Part shown: positions 23,634 through 33,588 of the stretch, one piece after another
Numbering within the stretch: the stretch's first letter is position 1
How the letters are laid out: the number at the start of each line of letters is the position of its first letter
Assembly: GCF_004364935.1 (NCBI RefSeq)
Contig: NZ_SOBT01000008.1
Location: 1,553,534-1,617,533, forward strand
Direction of reading: 5' to 3'
Length of the DNA stretch: 64,000 nucleotides
DNA from: Panacagrimonas perspica
Lineage (GTDB): Bacteria; Pseudomonadota; Gammaproteobacteria; Nevskiales; Nevskiaceae
Program-made: the position numbers and the translations under genes
Notes under the pieces: generated by a model
Told to the model about the DNA's origin: nothing
Database searches by the model: none
What the model saw: the letters and a program-made list of their open reading frames with translations, nothing else

Positions 23634-25812
23634 ACGATGCGGGAGGCAGGCCGCGGCGCAGCCGGCGGCAGGATGATGGGTTGGGCCGCAGGCTTGCCGA
23701 TGGGTCGGGCCTGCGCCCGCGGCGGCGGCGTCAGTCGTTTCTTCACGAAACCCGGCAACGGCAAAACACGCGCCAGGCGGCTGCGCCACGAACTGACCTC
23801 GTGGTGCAGCACGTCTTGCGTGACGTTGATCGGCAGGCGCAGGAAGGAGCGCACGACATCCCGCAGCATCAGGCGCTTCGAGGTGTCCTCGTACAGCGAG
23901 CCCAGGCTGCCGGCGGCGGCGAACAGCGCACGCGACAGGTGCAGGTAGTCGCGCTTGAGCACGACGCCGATCTGCTGGGTGTTCGACATCAGGTGGAGCA
24001 CGGTCTGGCCGCGACGGTGCAGGCCCTCGAGCCCGCCCCTGCGCAACTCGACCAGGAAATTCATCGCCGTCAGCGGCGTCACGCCCTTCTTCATCAGCGT
24101 CTCGTCGAGCGTCGCCTTGATCTGTTCCCAGCGCTTGGCGTTCTCCTCGGGCTGCGTGGACATCGCCACCAGCGAGTCCGCGATCATCGACGTGTCGGCA
24201 AGAATCGCGGCGACGAGGTAATTCCAGACCGGACCGACCTTGCCCTCGAGCTGCACGACGTTGCCCCAGTCGATCAGGTGCAGGCCGCCGTCGGAACCGA
24301 CCATCACGTTGCCCGGGTGAAGGTCGCCGTGGATCTCGTTGTAGACGAAGACGTGCTGCAGCACTGCGTACAGCAGGCGCTCGGAGACCTGTGACTGGAA
24401 GCGGCGTCGATCCCGCTTGGACATGCGGCCGAGCGCGCGCGTCAAGCTAGCCGCGTCCGACAGGTATTCCATTTCCAGGATGCGATGCGAGTGCCCGTAC
24501 AGCTCCGGCACCTTCCACTGGCGCGTGCCCAGGCTGCGCTCGTAGAAACGCAGGTGGTTCTGCGCCTCGGCTTCGAAATCGAGTTCCTCGACGAAGCCGG
24601 CGACGAATTCGTCGACCTGCTCCTGCATCGCCCGCAGGAACGGCGTGAGCTTCGAATGCGGCGCCCAATACTGCGAGGACATGATCGCCAAGCCGAGCAC
24701 CATCTTGCCGATGGCGAACTCGCGGTCGATGTTGTGGCGACCCACCTTGATGACGACCGGCTTCAACACTTCGCGCCCGTCCTCCATGAAAGGCTTCTTC
24801 GCGAAGTAGACGCTGCCGATCGAACCGGACTTCACCGGCTTCGACGGATCGAAATCGAGGAAGAGCTGGTGCGGCGGCTTGCCGTAGCACTCCATGAACG
24901 CCGCCAGTACCTCGTCCTCGCCCATCGCTGGCACGTCTTCATGGAAGACGGCGAGTTCCCGTGCGATCTCGTCGGGCAGGAACTCGGCGTTGGCGGCGGC
25001 GATCTGGGCCATCTTCACGAAGAAGGGGCCGAACTCGCCCACCATCTGCGCCACGATCTTGGCCTGCGCCGAGAAATCCCGCGGATCGGTCTGGAAGAAA
25101 GGCCGGATGTAGCGCAGCGCCTTGATCTGGCGGCGCATGATCGCGAGATCCTGGCGCACGATGCCGGCGCGCCGCATGACCTCGCGCACCTGCCATTCGT
25201 TGAAACGCCGGCCCGCCTTGAGGACGTTGACGACCTCCACCAGCAGCGGCTCGTAGGTGCGCAACACCAGCCGGACCATGTCCACCGTCAGCTCGCCCAG
25301 GCCCTTGAGTTCGGGCGAGGCGAACAGTTCGTCGAAGAAGTCCCAGAACTCGTTGACCAGGGCCTCGGGAATCGGCACCGGACTGCGCGACAGCACCTGG
25401 TCGACGATGTAGCGGATCAGCTCCTCGGTGGATTCCTCGTTCGGAATCAGCCCGCGTCCGCGAAGGTAGGACGTCAGCCGTCCGGTGCCCTTCATCAACG
25501 GATGCCGGTAGAAGCCCTCCACCGCCCTGTCGATGGCAAGGGCGAGTTCTTCGCGCGTGACGTCGTTTTCCGCCGTGATCAGCTTGACCAGCGATCCGAA
25601 TCCGCGGGTCAGCTTGTAGGTCGACACCGAGAAGCGGCTGATCTCGTAGAAAACCCCACCCTTCTTGCGCGACGCCGGGGGCTGGCCCGCCGAGGCGGTC
25701 AGCGCGTCGACCTCCGGCGCGGGAGCTTGTCCATCCGCCGCTGGCTCGTCTGCGGACGCACGCGATGCGACTGCGCTCGCCTTTGCGTGCGGGGCAGCCG
25801 GACGGCGTGATT

Positions 25813-25816
<4 letters not shown>
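23630..25816 (-). CDS. ABC1/UbiB-family atypical kinase with N-terminal extension
   Basis: A 728-residue protein. Residues 1-60 are Ala/Pro-rich and disordered. About 60-230 is an alpha-helical region, followed by an ABC1 kinase domain. Signature motifs are altered: the KxGQ element reads FVKMAQ near 265, the Ala-rich loop reads [10 protein letters not shown], the lysine lies in [17 protein letters not shown] is near 499, and the metal motif is DWG rather than DFG near 514. Family members such as UbiB and COQ8 support ubiquinone or other lipid pathways with poorly understood ATPase activity. This protein is longer than UbiB and lacks its clear C-terminal membrane helices, so ubiB is not assigned. 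It starts with GTG at 25816, overlapping the ribA stop (GTGA); the longer frame is a shadow of ribA. Confidence 0.88.
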
Positions 25817-26406
<590 letters not shown>

Positions 26407-26486
26407 GATGGGAATTTAGGGAGGGTTCAGACGTTCAGTTCGAGAATTTTAGGCGAGTTACGACCCGAGCGCCCTGCACCCTCGGA

Positions 26487-26525
26487 CATCGCGGCGGTCG
26501 GCGGCGGCGGCCGACCACCGCGATG
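26487..26525. terminator. Large hairpin between fabG-like gene and ribA
   Basis: A 16-bp inverted repeat with one mismatch (26487-26502 against 26510-26525; core ATCGCGG and GGTCGGC) encloses a 7-base GC loop. It lies downstream of the FabG-like gene and upstream of the ribA start. There is no T tract on either strand, so it is not a textbook intrinsic terminator. It may block transcription or protect mRNA ends. It does not resemble an FMN riboswitch. Confidence 0.5.
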
Positions 26526-26548
26526 CGGCTCATGCCGGTGCCAAAAAC

Positions 26549-27949
26549 TCAGGCGCCGATGAAACTCTGACCGCACACCCGCAGGGTCTGTCCGTTGACG
26601 CCGGTGGACAGCGACGAGGCGAAGAACGTCACCGCTTCCGCGATATCGATCGGCAGTCCGCCCTGCGACAGCGAATTGAGGCGGCGACCGACTTCGCGAT
26701 TCATCAACGGCATTGCGGCCGTCATCTGGGTCTCGATGAAGCCGGGCGCCACCGCGTTGATCGCGCCACCCCGCTTCGCGAATTCCGGCGCCAGCGCATC
26801 GACGTAGCCGATGATGCCGGCCTTCGTCGCACCGTAATTCGTCTGGCCGACGTTGCCGGCGATGCCACCGATCGACGAGATGCACACGACCCGCGCGCCC
26901 GGCTTGAAGCCGTCGCCCGCCAGACGCTCGTTGATGCGCATGATCGAACCCAGGTTGATGTCGAGCACCATGTCCCAGAGGTGCGGCGCCATGTTGCGCA
27001 ACATCTTGTCGCGCGTGACCCCGGCGTTGTGGACGATGACATCGAGCGGGCCGCACTCCGACAGGATGCGATCGCCAGCGTCCTTCGCGGTGACGTCCAG
27101 CGCCAGCCCGCGGCCGCCGATGCGGCCCATCGTCTCGCCGAGCGCACCTTCTTCCTGCGGACGATCCATGCCGATGACCTGCGCGCCCTCGCGCGCCAGT
27201 GTCTGGGCAATCGATGCGCCGATGCCGCGCGCCGCGCCAGTGACCAGCGCGAGCTTGCCGGCTAGCTGCCCCGAGTAGGCCTTCGCCACCAGCTGCGACG
27301 CCCCCACCTCGAGCACCTGTCCGGTCACGAATGCGGAGTGCTCGCTCAGGAAGAAGCGAAGCACGCCGGCGAGATTCGTCTCGCCGCCGCCGGCGACCAC
27401 GAGCAGATTCACCGTCGATCCCTTGCGGCCGATCTCCTTGCCGAGCGATCGCACGAAACCGCGCAGCGCCGCCGCCGCGGTGCGCTCGCCGACGGAGCCG
27501 TCCGAACCCAAGGCCCGGGTGATGACGATCACGCGGCCATGCGCCGACAGCCGCGACACCCGCGGCTGCATGAAGTCGTACAGCGTGCGCAGGCCGCCCG
27601 CGGAATCGATGCCACTGGCATCGAACACCAGTGCATTCGGCGAAAAGCCCTCGCCGGAGTCGCCCTTCAGCACCAGTCCTTGCTCGTGGGCCGCCGCCTT
27701 CACTGGCGCCAGGCCCCCATGATCGGGCGCAACGAACAGTTCAGCTCCGGTTCCGCCTAACGCGCCGACTATCGGGTTGGCCATCGTGGCCGTCGGCGCC
27801 GTGCCGACCATCACCGCCCGACCTGCGAGCGGTTGCTCGGCGTAACCGCCGGTGGCGCGCCGCAGACGCGGAGGCGAAGGAAGACCGAGCAGACCGGACA
27901 ACTGCTTGCCGAACGCGGTTTGCGAAAACTCGAGGAAGCGATCGCTCAT
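26549..27949 (-). CDS. Two-domain high-molecular-weight FabG (3-oxoacyl-ACP reductase)
   Basis: A 466-residue SDR of the FabG4/HMwFabG type. The N-terminal about 205 residues form a degenerate Rossmann domain without a clean nucleotide motif. The C-terminal domain is a complete reductase: VTGAARGIGAS near 228, HNAGVTRDKML, catalytic Ser in CISSIGGIAG, and Tyr372/Lys376 in NYGATKAG. It reduces 3-oxoacyl-ACP or -CoA with NAD(P)H, often in long-chain or storage lipid metabolism. The Met at 27949 was chosen because the open frame extends upstream through sequence with no family match. It is transcribed away from the Ala/Pro-rich gene at 28192. Confidence 0.9.
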   Translation of the reverse strand: MSDRFLEFSQTAFGKQLSGLLGLPSPPRLRRATGGYAEQPLAGRAVMVGTAPTATMANPIVGALGGTGAELFVAPDHGGLAPVKAAAHEQGLVLKGDSGEGFSPNALVFDASGIDSAGGLRTLYDFMQPRVSRLSAHGRVIVITRALGSDGSVGERTAAAALRGFVRSLGKEIGRKGSTVNLLVVAGGGETNLAGVLRFFLSEHSAFVTGQVLEVGASQLVAKAYSGQLAGKLALVTGAARGIGASIAQTLAREGAQVIGMDRPQEEGALGETMGRIGGRGLALDVTAKDAGDRILSECGPLDVIVHNAGVTRDKMLRNMAPHLWDMVLDINLGSIMRINERLAGDGFKPGARVVCISSIGGIAGNVGQTNYGATKAGIIGYVDALAPEFAKRGGAINAVAPGFIETQMTAAMPLMNREVGRRLNSLSQGGLPIDIAEAVTFFASSLSTGVNGQTLRVCGQSFIGA

Positions 27950-28191
27950 CGATGAACCTGATGTGGTGAATGAAAGAAATTTCGTCGCGGCCTGGAGTGC
28001 CTGCGGCGGGATCGCGGAGCTTAAGTAGCGGCATTGAGGGTGCGCACTGACAAGAGCGCCGAACGTTGACGTCCGGCCAGCCCCTGCCGGATAGTTCCCA
28101 GCTGTTGCTGCCTGTTTGATGGAGAACGGGCATGACAATTGATGCACAGAAATACACAAACATTCGATTCTTTTAGATTGGGAGAGCGGTG
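27950..28191. other. Divergent intergenic region
   Basis: A 242-base region between two divergent genes. It is less GC-rich toward the right (about 28130-28180), where TTGATG at about 28138 and an A-rich stretch could mark a plus-strand promoter. A GGGAG ribosome site lies at 28180-28184. No small gene is supported. Confidence 0.4.
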
Positions 28192-29391
28192 ATGACTTCG
28201 AAGGCCCTGGTCCTTGCGGCCGCAACCACCGGCGTGGCCGTCGTCACGATGGTCGCGCTGAATCTGGTTGCGCCGATTTCGCATGCTGCAGAAACGCACG
28301 GAAATACGTCGGGCGTCACCGCGGATCAGGTCTTCGCCGCCTCGATCTCCGAACCGGGCGCTTCGTCCCCCGCAGCGCAGCCGATGGAAGTCGCCGCACT
28401 GACTGACGCAGCGCCTGCCGCGGAAGCGGCACCCGCAGCCGCGCCGGCCGAAGCACCCGCCTCCTCGCCCGCTCCTTCGACGGCTGCCGTCGGCGGTGGC
28501 TCATGCGCGATGGGAACCAGCTCCGGTGGACCGGTGATCGTCGCGGCCGCAGGCGCTCCGGCCGCAAGTGCCGAATCGTCCTCGCAGCCGATGGAAGTGG
28601 CCCAGGCCACGCCGGCGCCTGAAGCTGCCGCTGCCCAGACGCCGGCCGAACCCGTGGCCGATGCCTCGTCCATGAGTTCCCCTGCGCCCGCCGCATCCGC
28701 TCCCACCGAAGCGGCCGGTGCCTGCTCCACGGGCATCGTGGATCCGAACCAGACCCCGGTCGTCGTGAAGGCCGGTGGCTATCCGGGCGATGCCTCGGCG
28801 CCCGCCGCGCCCACCGATATCGCGACGGCCGAGAACCAGGACGCGGCCGCCGCCGCTGCGATGCCGGAACCGGCCGCGCCGGTAGAATCCGCTCCGCCGC
28901 CGGCTCCGGAACCCGCGCCGGCTCCTGAGCCCGCCGCCGAACCGGCACCTGCGCCTGCTGCTGCAGCCGCCCCGGCGCCCAAGACCGAAGCCCCCAAGCC
29001 CGCGAAGCCGAAGTCGGATGCACCGGCCAAGCCTGCCAAGTCCGCCGCACCCAAGAAGGCACCGGCCGAGGCCAAGGTCGCCTGGTGGCCCGCCAAGGCC
29101 GACGGCAAGCTCAATGTCGTGTACGCCGGTGAAGCCAGCTTCACGAAGGCCATCGTGGTCCTGCTCGACGGACAGTTCGACAACGCCGACAGCGCCGACC
29201 AACACATCAAGGTGACGCCCAAGAAGGGCGGAGCCGTCAACGGCAAGTGGCTCGTGGCCAAGGGCAACCCGTCGATGCTGCTGCTCAACGTCGATCCGGG
29301 CCTGTACACGGTCGAGATCGGGTCGGGCCTGACGGACAAGGGCGGACGCGCAGTCAGCGCCGCCTCCAAGGGCTCCGTGTTCGTCAACTGA
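28192..29391 (+). CDS. Ala/Pro-rich exported protein with internal duplication, unknown
   Basis: About 399 residues. An N-terminal hydrophobic segment (LVLAAATTGVAVVTMVALNLVAP) is a signal peptide or anchor. A long Ala/Pro/Glu-rich region contains two copies of a unit spaced 69 residues apart: each has QPMEVA, then an Ala/Pro spacer, then a single-Cys motif (SCAMG or ACSTG) and a PV-hydrophobic strand (GGPVIVAAAG, TPVVVKAGG). An AP/PE spacer and a Lys/Pro stretch follow. The C-terminal about 105 residues look folded (VAWWPAKADGKLNVVYAGEASF, LLLNVDPGLYTVEIGSG). No family is recognised. ATG at 28192 is 7 bases from GGAG and is preferred over the GTG one codon earlier. The Lys/Pro-rich region may span the periplasm, as in TonB-like proteins; this is speculation. 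Confidence 0.75.
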   Translation: MTSKALVLAAATTGVAVVTMVALNLVAPISHAAETHGNTSGVTADQVFAASISEPGASSPAAQPMEVAALTDAAPAAEAAPAAAPAEAPASSPAPSTAAVGGGSCAMGTSSGGPVIVAAAGAPAASAESSSQPMEVAQATPAPEAAAAQTPAEPVADASSMSSPAPAASAPTEAAGACSTGIVDPNQTPVVVKAGGYPGDASAPAAPTDIATAENQDAAAAAAMPEPAAPVESAPPPAPEPAPAPEPAAEPAPAPAAAAAPAPKTEAPKPAKPKSDAPAKPAKSAAPKKAPAEAKVAWWPAKADGKLNVVYAGEASFTKAIVVLLDGQFDNADSADQHIKVTPKKGGAVNGKWLVAKGNPSMLLLNVDPGLYTVEIGSGLTDKGGRAVSAASKGSVFVN

Positions 29392-29426
29392 CACGGCGCC
29401 CCTCAGGCCCGCCCACACGCCTACCG

Positions 29427-30191
29427 ATGGCCACGACGCTGTTCGATCTTTCGGGCCGCGTCGCGCTCATCACGGGCGCGTCGCGCGGCATCGGTGAAGC
29501 CACGGCGCGCCTGCTGGCCGAACAAGGCGCGCACGTGGTCATCTCCAGCCGCAAGCAGGAGGACCTGGACGTGGTCGCCGCCAGCATCGAGGCGGCGGGC
29601 GGCAAGGCCACCGCCATCGCCGCGCACCAGGGCGACTCGGCAGCACTCAAGCATCTGATGGACCGCGTCACCGGCGAGATCGGACGCCTCGACATCCTGG
29701 TGAACAACGCGGCGACCAACCCCTACTTCGGACATATCTCCGATACCGACATGGGAATGGTCGACAAGACGTTGCAGGTCAACATCAAGGGCTACTTCGA
29801 GTTGTCCGCCCTCGCCTCCAAGGTGATGCGTGCGCAGGGCGGCGGCGCGATCGTCAACATCGCGAGCATCAACGGCGAGAAGCCGGCCCTGTTCCAGGGC
29901 ATCTATTCGATCACCAAGGCTGCGGTCATCAACATGACGCAGGCCTTCGCCCGCGAATGCGGCCCGTGGAAGGTTCGCGTCAACGCGGTGCTGCCGGGGC
30001 TGACCGATACCAAGTTCGCATCGGCGCTGACCAAGAACGAACCGATCCGCAAATCCTTCACCGACCAGCTCCCGCTGCAGCGCATGGCGCAGCCGCAGGA
30101 GATCGCGCCCGCCGTGTTGTATCTGGCCAGCGACGCGGCCAGCTACGTCACCGGCACCACGCTGGTCGTCGACGGCGGCTACCTCGCCTAG
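29427..30191 (+). CDS. Short-chain dehydrogenase/reductase
   Basis: A 254-residue classical SDR. It shows the NAD(P) motif TGASRGIGEA, NNAATNP, catalytic Ser in IASINGEKP, Tyr160/Lys164 in YSITKAA, and the PGLTDTKFA substrate loop. It ends with the usual VVDGGYLA. It resembles the FabG/glucose dehydrogenase-like group often found with fatty acid or steroid catabolic genes; the substrate cannot be told. ATG at 29427 lies 36 bases after the Ala/Pro-rich gene; no strong ribosome site is visible. A 9-bp perfect hairpin follows the stop codon. Confidence 0.92.
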   Translation: MATTLFDLSGRVALITGASRGIGEATARLLAEQGAHVVISSRKQEDLDVVAASIEAAGGKATAIAAHQGDSAALKHLMDRVTGEIGRLDILVNNAATNPYFGHISDTDMGMVDKTLQVNIKGYFELSALASKVMRAQGGGAIVNIASINGEKPALFQGIYSITKAAVINMTQAFARECGPWKVRVNAVLPGLTDTKFASALTKNEPIRKSFTDQLPLQRMAQPQEIAPAVLYLASDAASYVTGTTLVVDGGYLA

Positions 30192-30197
30192 CCGTCC

Positions 30198-30222
30198 GAT
30201 CGCCCCTGATTTCGGGGCGATC
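30198..30222. terminator. Perfect 9-bp hairpin after the SDR gene
   Basis: GATCGCCCC (30198-30206) pairs with GGGGCGATC (30214-30222) around a TGATTTC loop, 7 bases after the stop codon. No T tract follows, so termination would be weak or Rho-assisted. It separates the SDR from the protease gene. Confidence 0.55.
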
Positions 30223-30295
30223 CGTGTCGATGAACCATTCGAGCCGGCCGTACTCCAAGCGGCGTAAACTGGCGCGCGCTCCCGATTTCTCTCCC

Positions 30296-31822
30296 ATGCT
30301 CCGAACCTTCGCACCGCTCGTCGTGACCGCGGGCCTGATCACCAGTGCATGGGGTGCCGCGCGCGCGCAGGACACTGTCATGTCCCGCCCGCCGAACGTC
30401 GTGGAGCTGCCGGAGTCGTCGACGCACGACCTCGACCTGCCACAGATCGGCAACCCGGCGGACACGGCGCTGTCGCCGGCCGAGGAAGCCCGACTCGGCG
30501 CTCGCGTCGTCTCCCAGCTGTACGCCTACGAGTACCTGCTGGAAGACCCGCAGATCACGGATTACCTGACCGCGACCGGCTGGAAACTTGCAGCGGCCAG
30601 CGGCGCACGGCCGCCGAAGCTCGAGTTCTTCATGGTCAAGGACCCGCGCATCAACGCCTTCGCGTTGCCCGGCGGCTTCATGGGCTTCAACGCCGGCCTG
30701 CTGACCGCCAGCAGCACCGAAAGCGAACTGGCCGGCGTCATGGCGCACGAGCTTGCGCACGTCACGCAGCGTCACATCGCCCGTAGCGCGGCCGAGAGCG
30801 GCGGCGTGGCGTCGATCGCAACCTGGCTCGCGGTACTCGCCGCGATCATTGCGGGCTCGGCCAATCCGGACATCGTGCTAGCCGCGCTGGCGGCTGGACA
30901 GGGGCTGGCCTATCAGCGGCAGGTTTCGTTCACGCGCGCGCACGAACTCGAGGCCGACCGCATCGGCATCCGGACCTTGTCGGAAGCCGGGTTCAATCCC
31001 GAGGGCATGGCTGCGTTCTTCCAGAAGCTCGAACAGCAATCGCGCCTGTACGGCAACGGCATGCCGGAGATCCTGCGCACGCACCCGGTCAACACCACGC
31101 GCGTTTCGGAAGCCCGTGCCCGCGCCGCGTCGATGCCGAAGAACGATGCGCCCGACTCGATCGAATACGGCCTCATGAAAGCGCGTACGCAGGTGTTCGC
31201 GTCGCGCCAGCCCAGCGATGCCGTCGACGCCTACGCAGCGCTCATCGCGGCGGGTCACGACACCGCGCCGTACCGCTACGGCCTGGCGTTTGCGCAGCAC
31301 GAGCTCGGGCAGAACGACAAGGCCATGGCCACGCTCAAGCCCGTGCTCGACAAGTATCCGCGGCAACCCAATGTCGGCCTGCTGCAGGCGGCCATCCTCA
31401 GCGACGGCAAGGATCCGGCCAGTGGGCTGGTCGCCTACGAGAGCACGCTGCAGGCCAATCCCCGATTCGCCCCGGCGATCCTCGAGTACGCCGAAGCCTT
31501 GATCCACGCCGGCAAACCCGAGCAGGCGCGTGAGATCCTGGTGTCGCACGAGCAGGCCTTCGGCACGCGTCTGGATACGTATCGCCTGCTCGCACAGGCC
31601 GCTCGCGAGGTCGACAACAACGCCGAGGCGAGTTACCAGATGGCGAACTACCTCTATCTGCGGGGCGACGCCGGTGGCGCGCTGTCGCAGCTCGACGCCG
31701 GTCTGCGCATCGCGAGCCTCAGCCCGCAGGATCGTGCGCGCCTGAGTGCGCGACGTGCCGAGGTCCGTGAGGCGCTGCCGCGGAATTACGATCCCGAAGA
31801 GCGCGTCCGCCGGCGCCGGTAG
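30296..31822 (+). CDS. BepA/YfgC-like M48 metalloprotease with TPR tail
   Basis: A 508-residue periplasmic protease-chaperone. A signal peptide (APLVVTAGLITSAWGAARA, about residues 6-24) precedes an M48 domain with the zinc motif HELAH (His151, Glu152, His155). The third ligand region is HELEADRIGIRTL. From about residue 290 the protein is a chain of helical tetratricopeptide repeats. BepA degrades misassembled outer membrane proteins and helps LptD assembly; the same layout supports that role here. The Met at 30296 sits directly before the signal peptide. An ATG at 30230 would add a basic leader and is less likely. Confidence 0.92.
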   Translation: MLRTFAPLVVTAGLITSAWGAARAQDTVMSRPPNVVELPESSTHDLDLPQIGNPADTALSPAEEARLGARVVSQLYAYEYLLEDPQITDYLTATGWKLAAASGARPPKLEFFMVKDPRINAFALPGGFMGFNAGLLTASSTESELAGVMAHELAHVTQRHIARSAAESGGVASIATWLAVLAAIIAGSANPDIVLAALAAGQGLAYQRQVSFTRAHELEADRIGIRTLSEAGFNPEGMAAFFQKLEQQSRLYGNGMPEILRTHPVNTTRVSEARARAASMPKNDAPDSIEYGLMKARTQVFASRQPSDAVDAYAALIAAGHDTAPYRYGLAFAQHELGQNDKAMATLKPVLDKYPRQPNVGLLQAAILSDGKDPASGLVAYESTLQANPRFAPAILEYAEALIHAGKPEQAREILVSHEQAFGTRLDTYRLLAQAAREVDNNAEASYQMANYLYLRGDAGGALSQLDAGLRIASLSPQDRARLSARRAEVREALPRNYDPEERVRRRR

Positions 31823-31831
31823 CGATTGTTC

Positions 31832-32860
31832 TCAGGCTTTCGCGTCGAGAATCCTTCGAGCGGCCTCGCGCGCCGATCCCGGCGCCAGCGTGATGCCGAG
31901 CCGGTGATGCCCGCTGTTCACGAACAGTCCGCGCCGCTCTTCGCTCCAGCCGATCACCGGCGCCCTGCCCTGCGGAGCCGGGCGCAAGCCGGCCCAGTGC
32001 GCGATCACCGGCCGATCGGCCAGGGCGGGCGCCATCTGGCGCAGGCTCTTCAGCAGACTGTCGCGTGCGGCATCGGTCGTCGTGTCCGCGAAACCGACGT
32101 CTTCGAGCGTGCTGCCAACGAGAACCCGCCCATCGCGGCGCGGAATCAGATAGCGCCCCTCGCGAAGAACGATCGATTGCAGATCTCCCGGCTGCGCCTG
32201 CAGCAGCAGCATCTGGCCACGCACCGGACGAATCGGCAGCGCGGCGCCGAGCTGACCACTCCAGGCCCCGGCAGCCACGACGACGACCGCCGCATGGCGT
32301 GTTCCCTGCCCGGTCCGTACGCCGACGACCCGTTCGCCGCCCACGAGTTCATGGACGGCTTCGTTCTCGACGCATTCACCGCCGGCGGACCGGAAGGCCT
32401 GCAGCAGCGACTGCAGCAGTCGCGGACTGCGGACCTGTGCGACGTCGGGCAACGTCACCACGGGCGCCGATGCCGTTGCGTCACCCGTGATGGACGCCAC
32501 CCGCAGGCCCCAGGCCTCGGCAGCCTGTGTCCACTGCATGGCGTCGGCCGGCGCCAGCACCTGCACGCCGCTGACGGTGTATTCCGGATCGACCCCGCCC
32601 AGGGCCTGGATGCCCGCGCACCAGTCGGCATAACCGGCAAGGCTGTTGCGCAGGATCGGGAGCGTCGCGTCGTCGACGCCGTCCGGCTCCAGCGGCGACA
32701 GGATGCCGCCGCCGGCCCACGACGCCGCACCGCGACCGACGGCCGTCCGTTCGAGCACGCAGACCCGCAATCCGGCCCGTCGCAACTCGAGTGCGGTGGA
32801 CAGCCCGATCACGCCGGCGCCGATGACGAGGACATCGGCCGAACGGGTAGCCTGTGACAT
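31832..32860 (-). CDS. thiO: Glycine oxidase / FAD-dependent amine oxidase
   Basis: A 342-residue D-amino acid oxidase-family flavoprotein. It has the FAD dinucleotide motif VIGAGVIGLSTALEL near the start, RGAASWAGGGILSP, PVRGQMLLLQ and the C-terminal HHRLGITLAPGSA. These match ThiO, which oxidises glycine to iminoglycine for thiazole synthesis. No other thiamine genes are nearby, so a general glycine or D-amino acid oxidase role is possible. It converges on the protease gene with 9 bases between stops and diverges from the pilin operon. Confidence 0.85.
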   Translation of the reverse strand: MSQATRSADVLVIGAGVIGLSTALELRRAGLRVCVLERTAVGRGAASWAGGGILSPLEPDGVDDATLPILRNSLAGYADWCAGIQALGGVDPEYTVSGVQVLAPADAMQWTQAAEAWGLRVASITGDATASAPVVTLPDVAQVRSPRLLQSLLQAFRSAGGECVENEAVHELVGGERVVGVRTGQGTRHAAVVVVAAGAWSGQLGAALPIRPVRGQMLLLQAQPGDLQSIVLREGRYLIPRRDGRVLVGSTLEDVGFADTTTDAARDSLLKSLRQMAPALADRPVIAHWAGLRPAPQGRAPVIGWSEERRGLFVNSGHHRLGITLAPGSAREAARRILDAKA

Positions 32861-33000
32861 GGGCGAACGAAAGGCTGATGCGGAAGAGCAATTATCGACT
32901 CGACACCCGGATCACGCGAGACGCGGCCACTGGACCGCGTCGACTCGCCCGTCCATCCGGCCATGGTCGTGCAAAAAAAGGGGACTGATATAAACGCGCC

Positions 33001-33588
33001 ATGACCCGGCACGAAGGATTCACTTTGCTCGAACTGATGGTGACGATCGTGATCGCCTCCATCCTGCTCGCGCTCGCAGTGCCGGAATTCACGCGCTTTG
33101 GCCTGGCCTCGGCGCGCGCAAAAGGCGCCACGGAACTGTTCGCCGCGCTCAGCGAAGCGCGTTCCGAGGCCGTGGCCCGCAACGCACCGGTGACCTTGTG
33201 CCGCCGCGACTGGTATTCGAGCGCCTCGTTCCCGCAATGCGCCACCAGCGGCGGCACCTGGGCGCAAGGATGGTTGGTCTACCAGGACGCCGATGGCGAC
33301 TTCTCGGGATCCGAACCGGACAACGCCGCCGACCTGATCTCCGCATACGACCGCGTCGGCCAGACCTCGCCGACCCGCGACAAGGACGCTTTCGCAGTGC
33401 TGACGACGCTCGACGACCCGACCCACCTGAGCTTCCAGGCCAATGGGCGCACCGGGCAGCACGTGCAGTTCACGCTCTGCGAGAGCAAGCAGCTGCTCAG
33501 CGACGCCCGGCTGATCGACGTCGCGCTCAGTGGCCGCGTCAGCCTGGTTCCGCTCGACAAGGCCTCGCTGCCGGCGGCCTGCCCGTGA
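33001..33588 (+). CDS. fimT: FimT/FimU-type minor pilin (GspH family)
   Basis: A 195-residue prepilin. The prepilin peptidase site is very close to the N-terminus: EGFTLLELMVTIVIASILL, with cleavage after Gly6 and Glu at +5. The GspH/FimT C-terminal region follows. Minor pilins prime assembly of the type IV pilus in the inner membrane. It opens a six-gene operon and overlaps the next start by 4 bases (GTGA). An A7 run and TATAAA-like sequence lie just upstream (about 32973-32995), a possible promoter. Confidence 0.93.
   Translation: MTRHEGFTLLELMVTIVIASILLALAVPEFTRFGLASARAKGATELFAALSEARSEAVARNAPVTLCRRDWYSSASFPQCATSGGTWAQGWLVYQDADGDFSGSEPDNAADLISAYDRVGQTSPTRDKDAFAVLTTLDDPTHLSFQANGRTGQHVQFTLCESKQLLSDARLIDVALSGRVSLVPLDKASLPAACP

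Noticed and set aside
26407-26548. FMN riboswitch upstream of ribA
   Set aside because: The 142-base region has a single GC hairpin and none of the conserved RFN-element sequence blocks or multi-branched layout.
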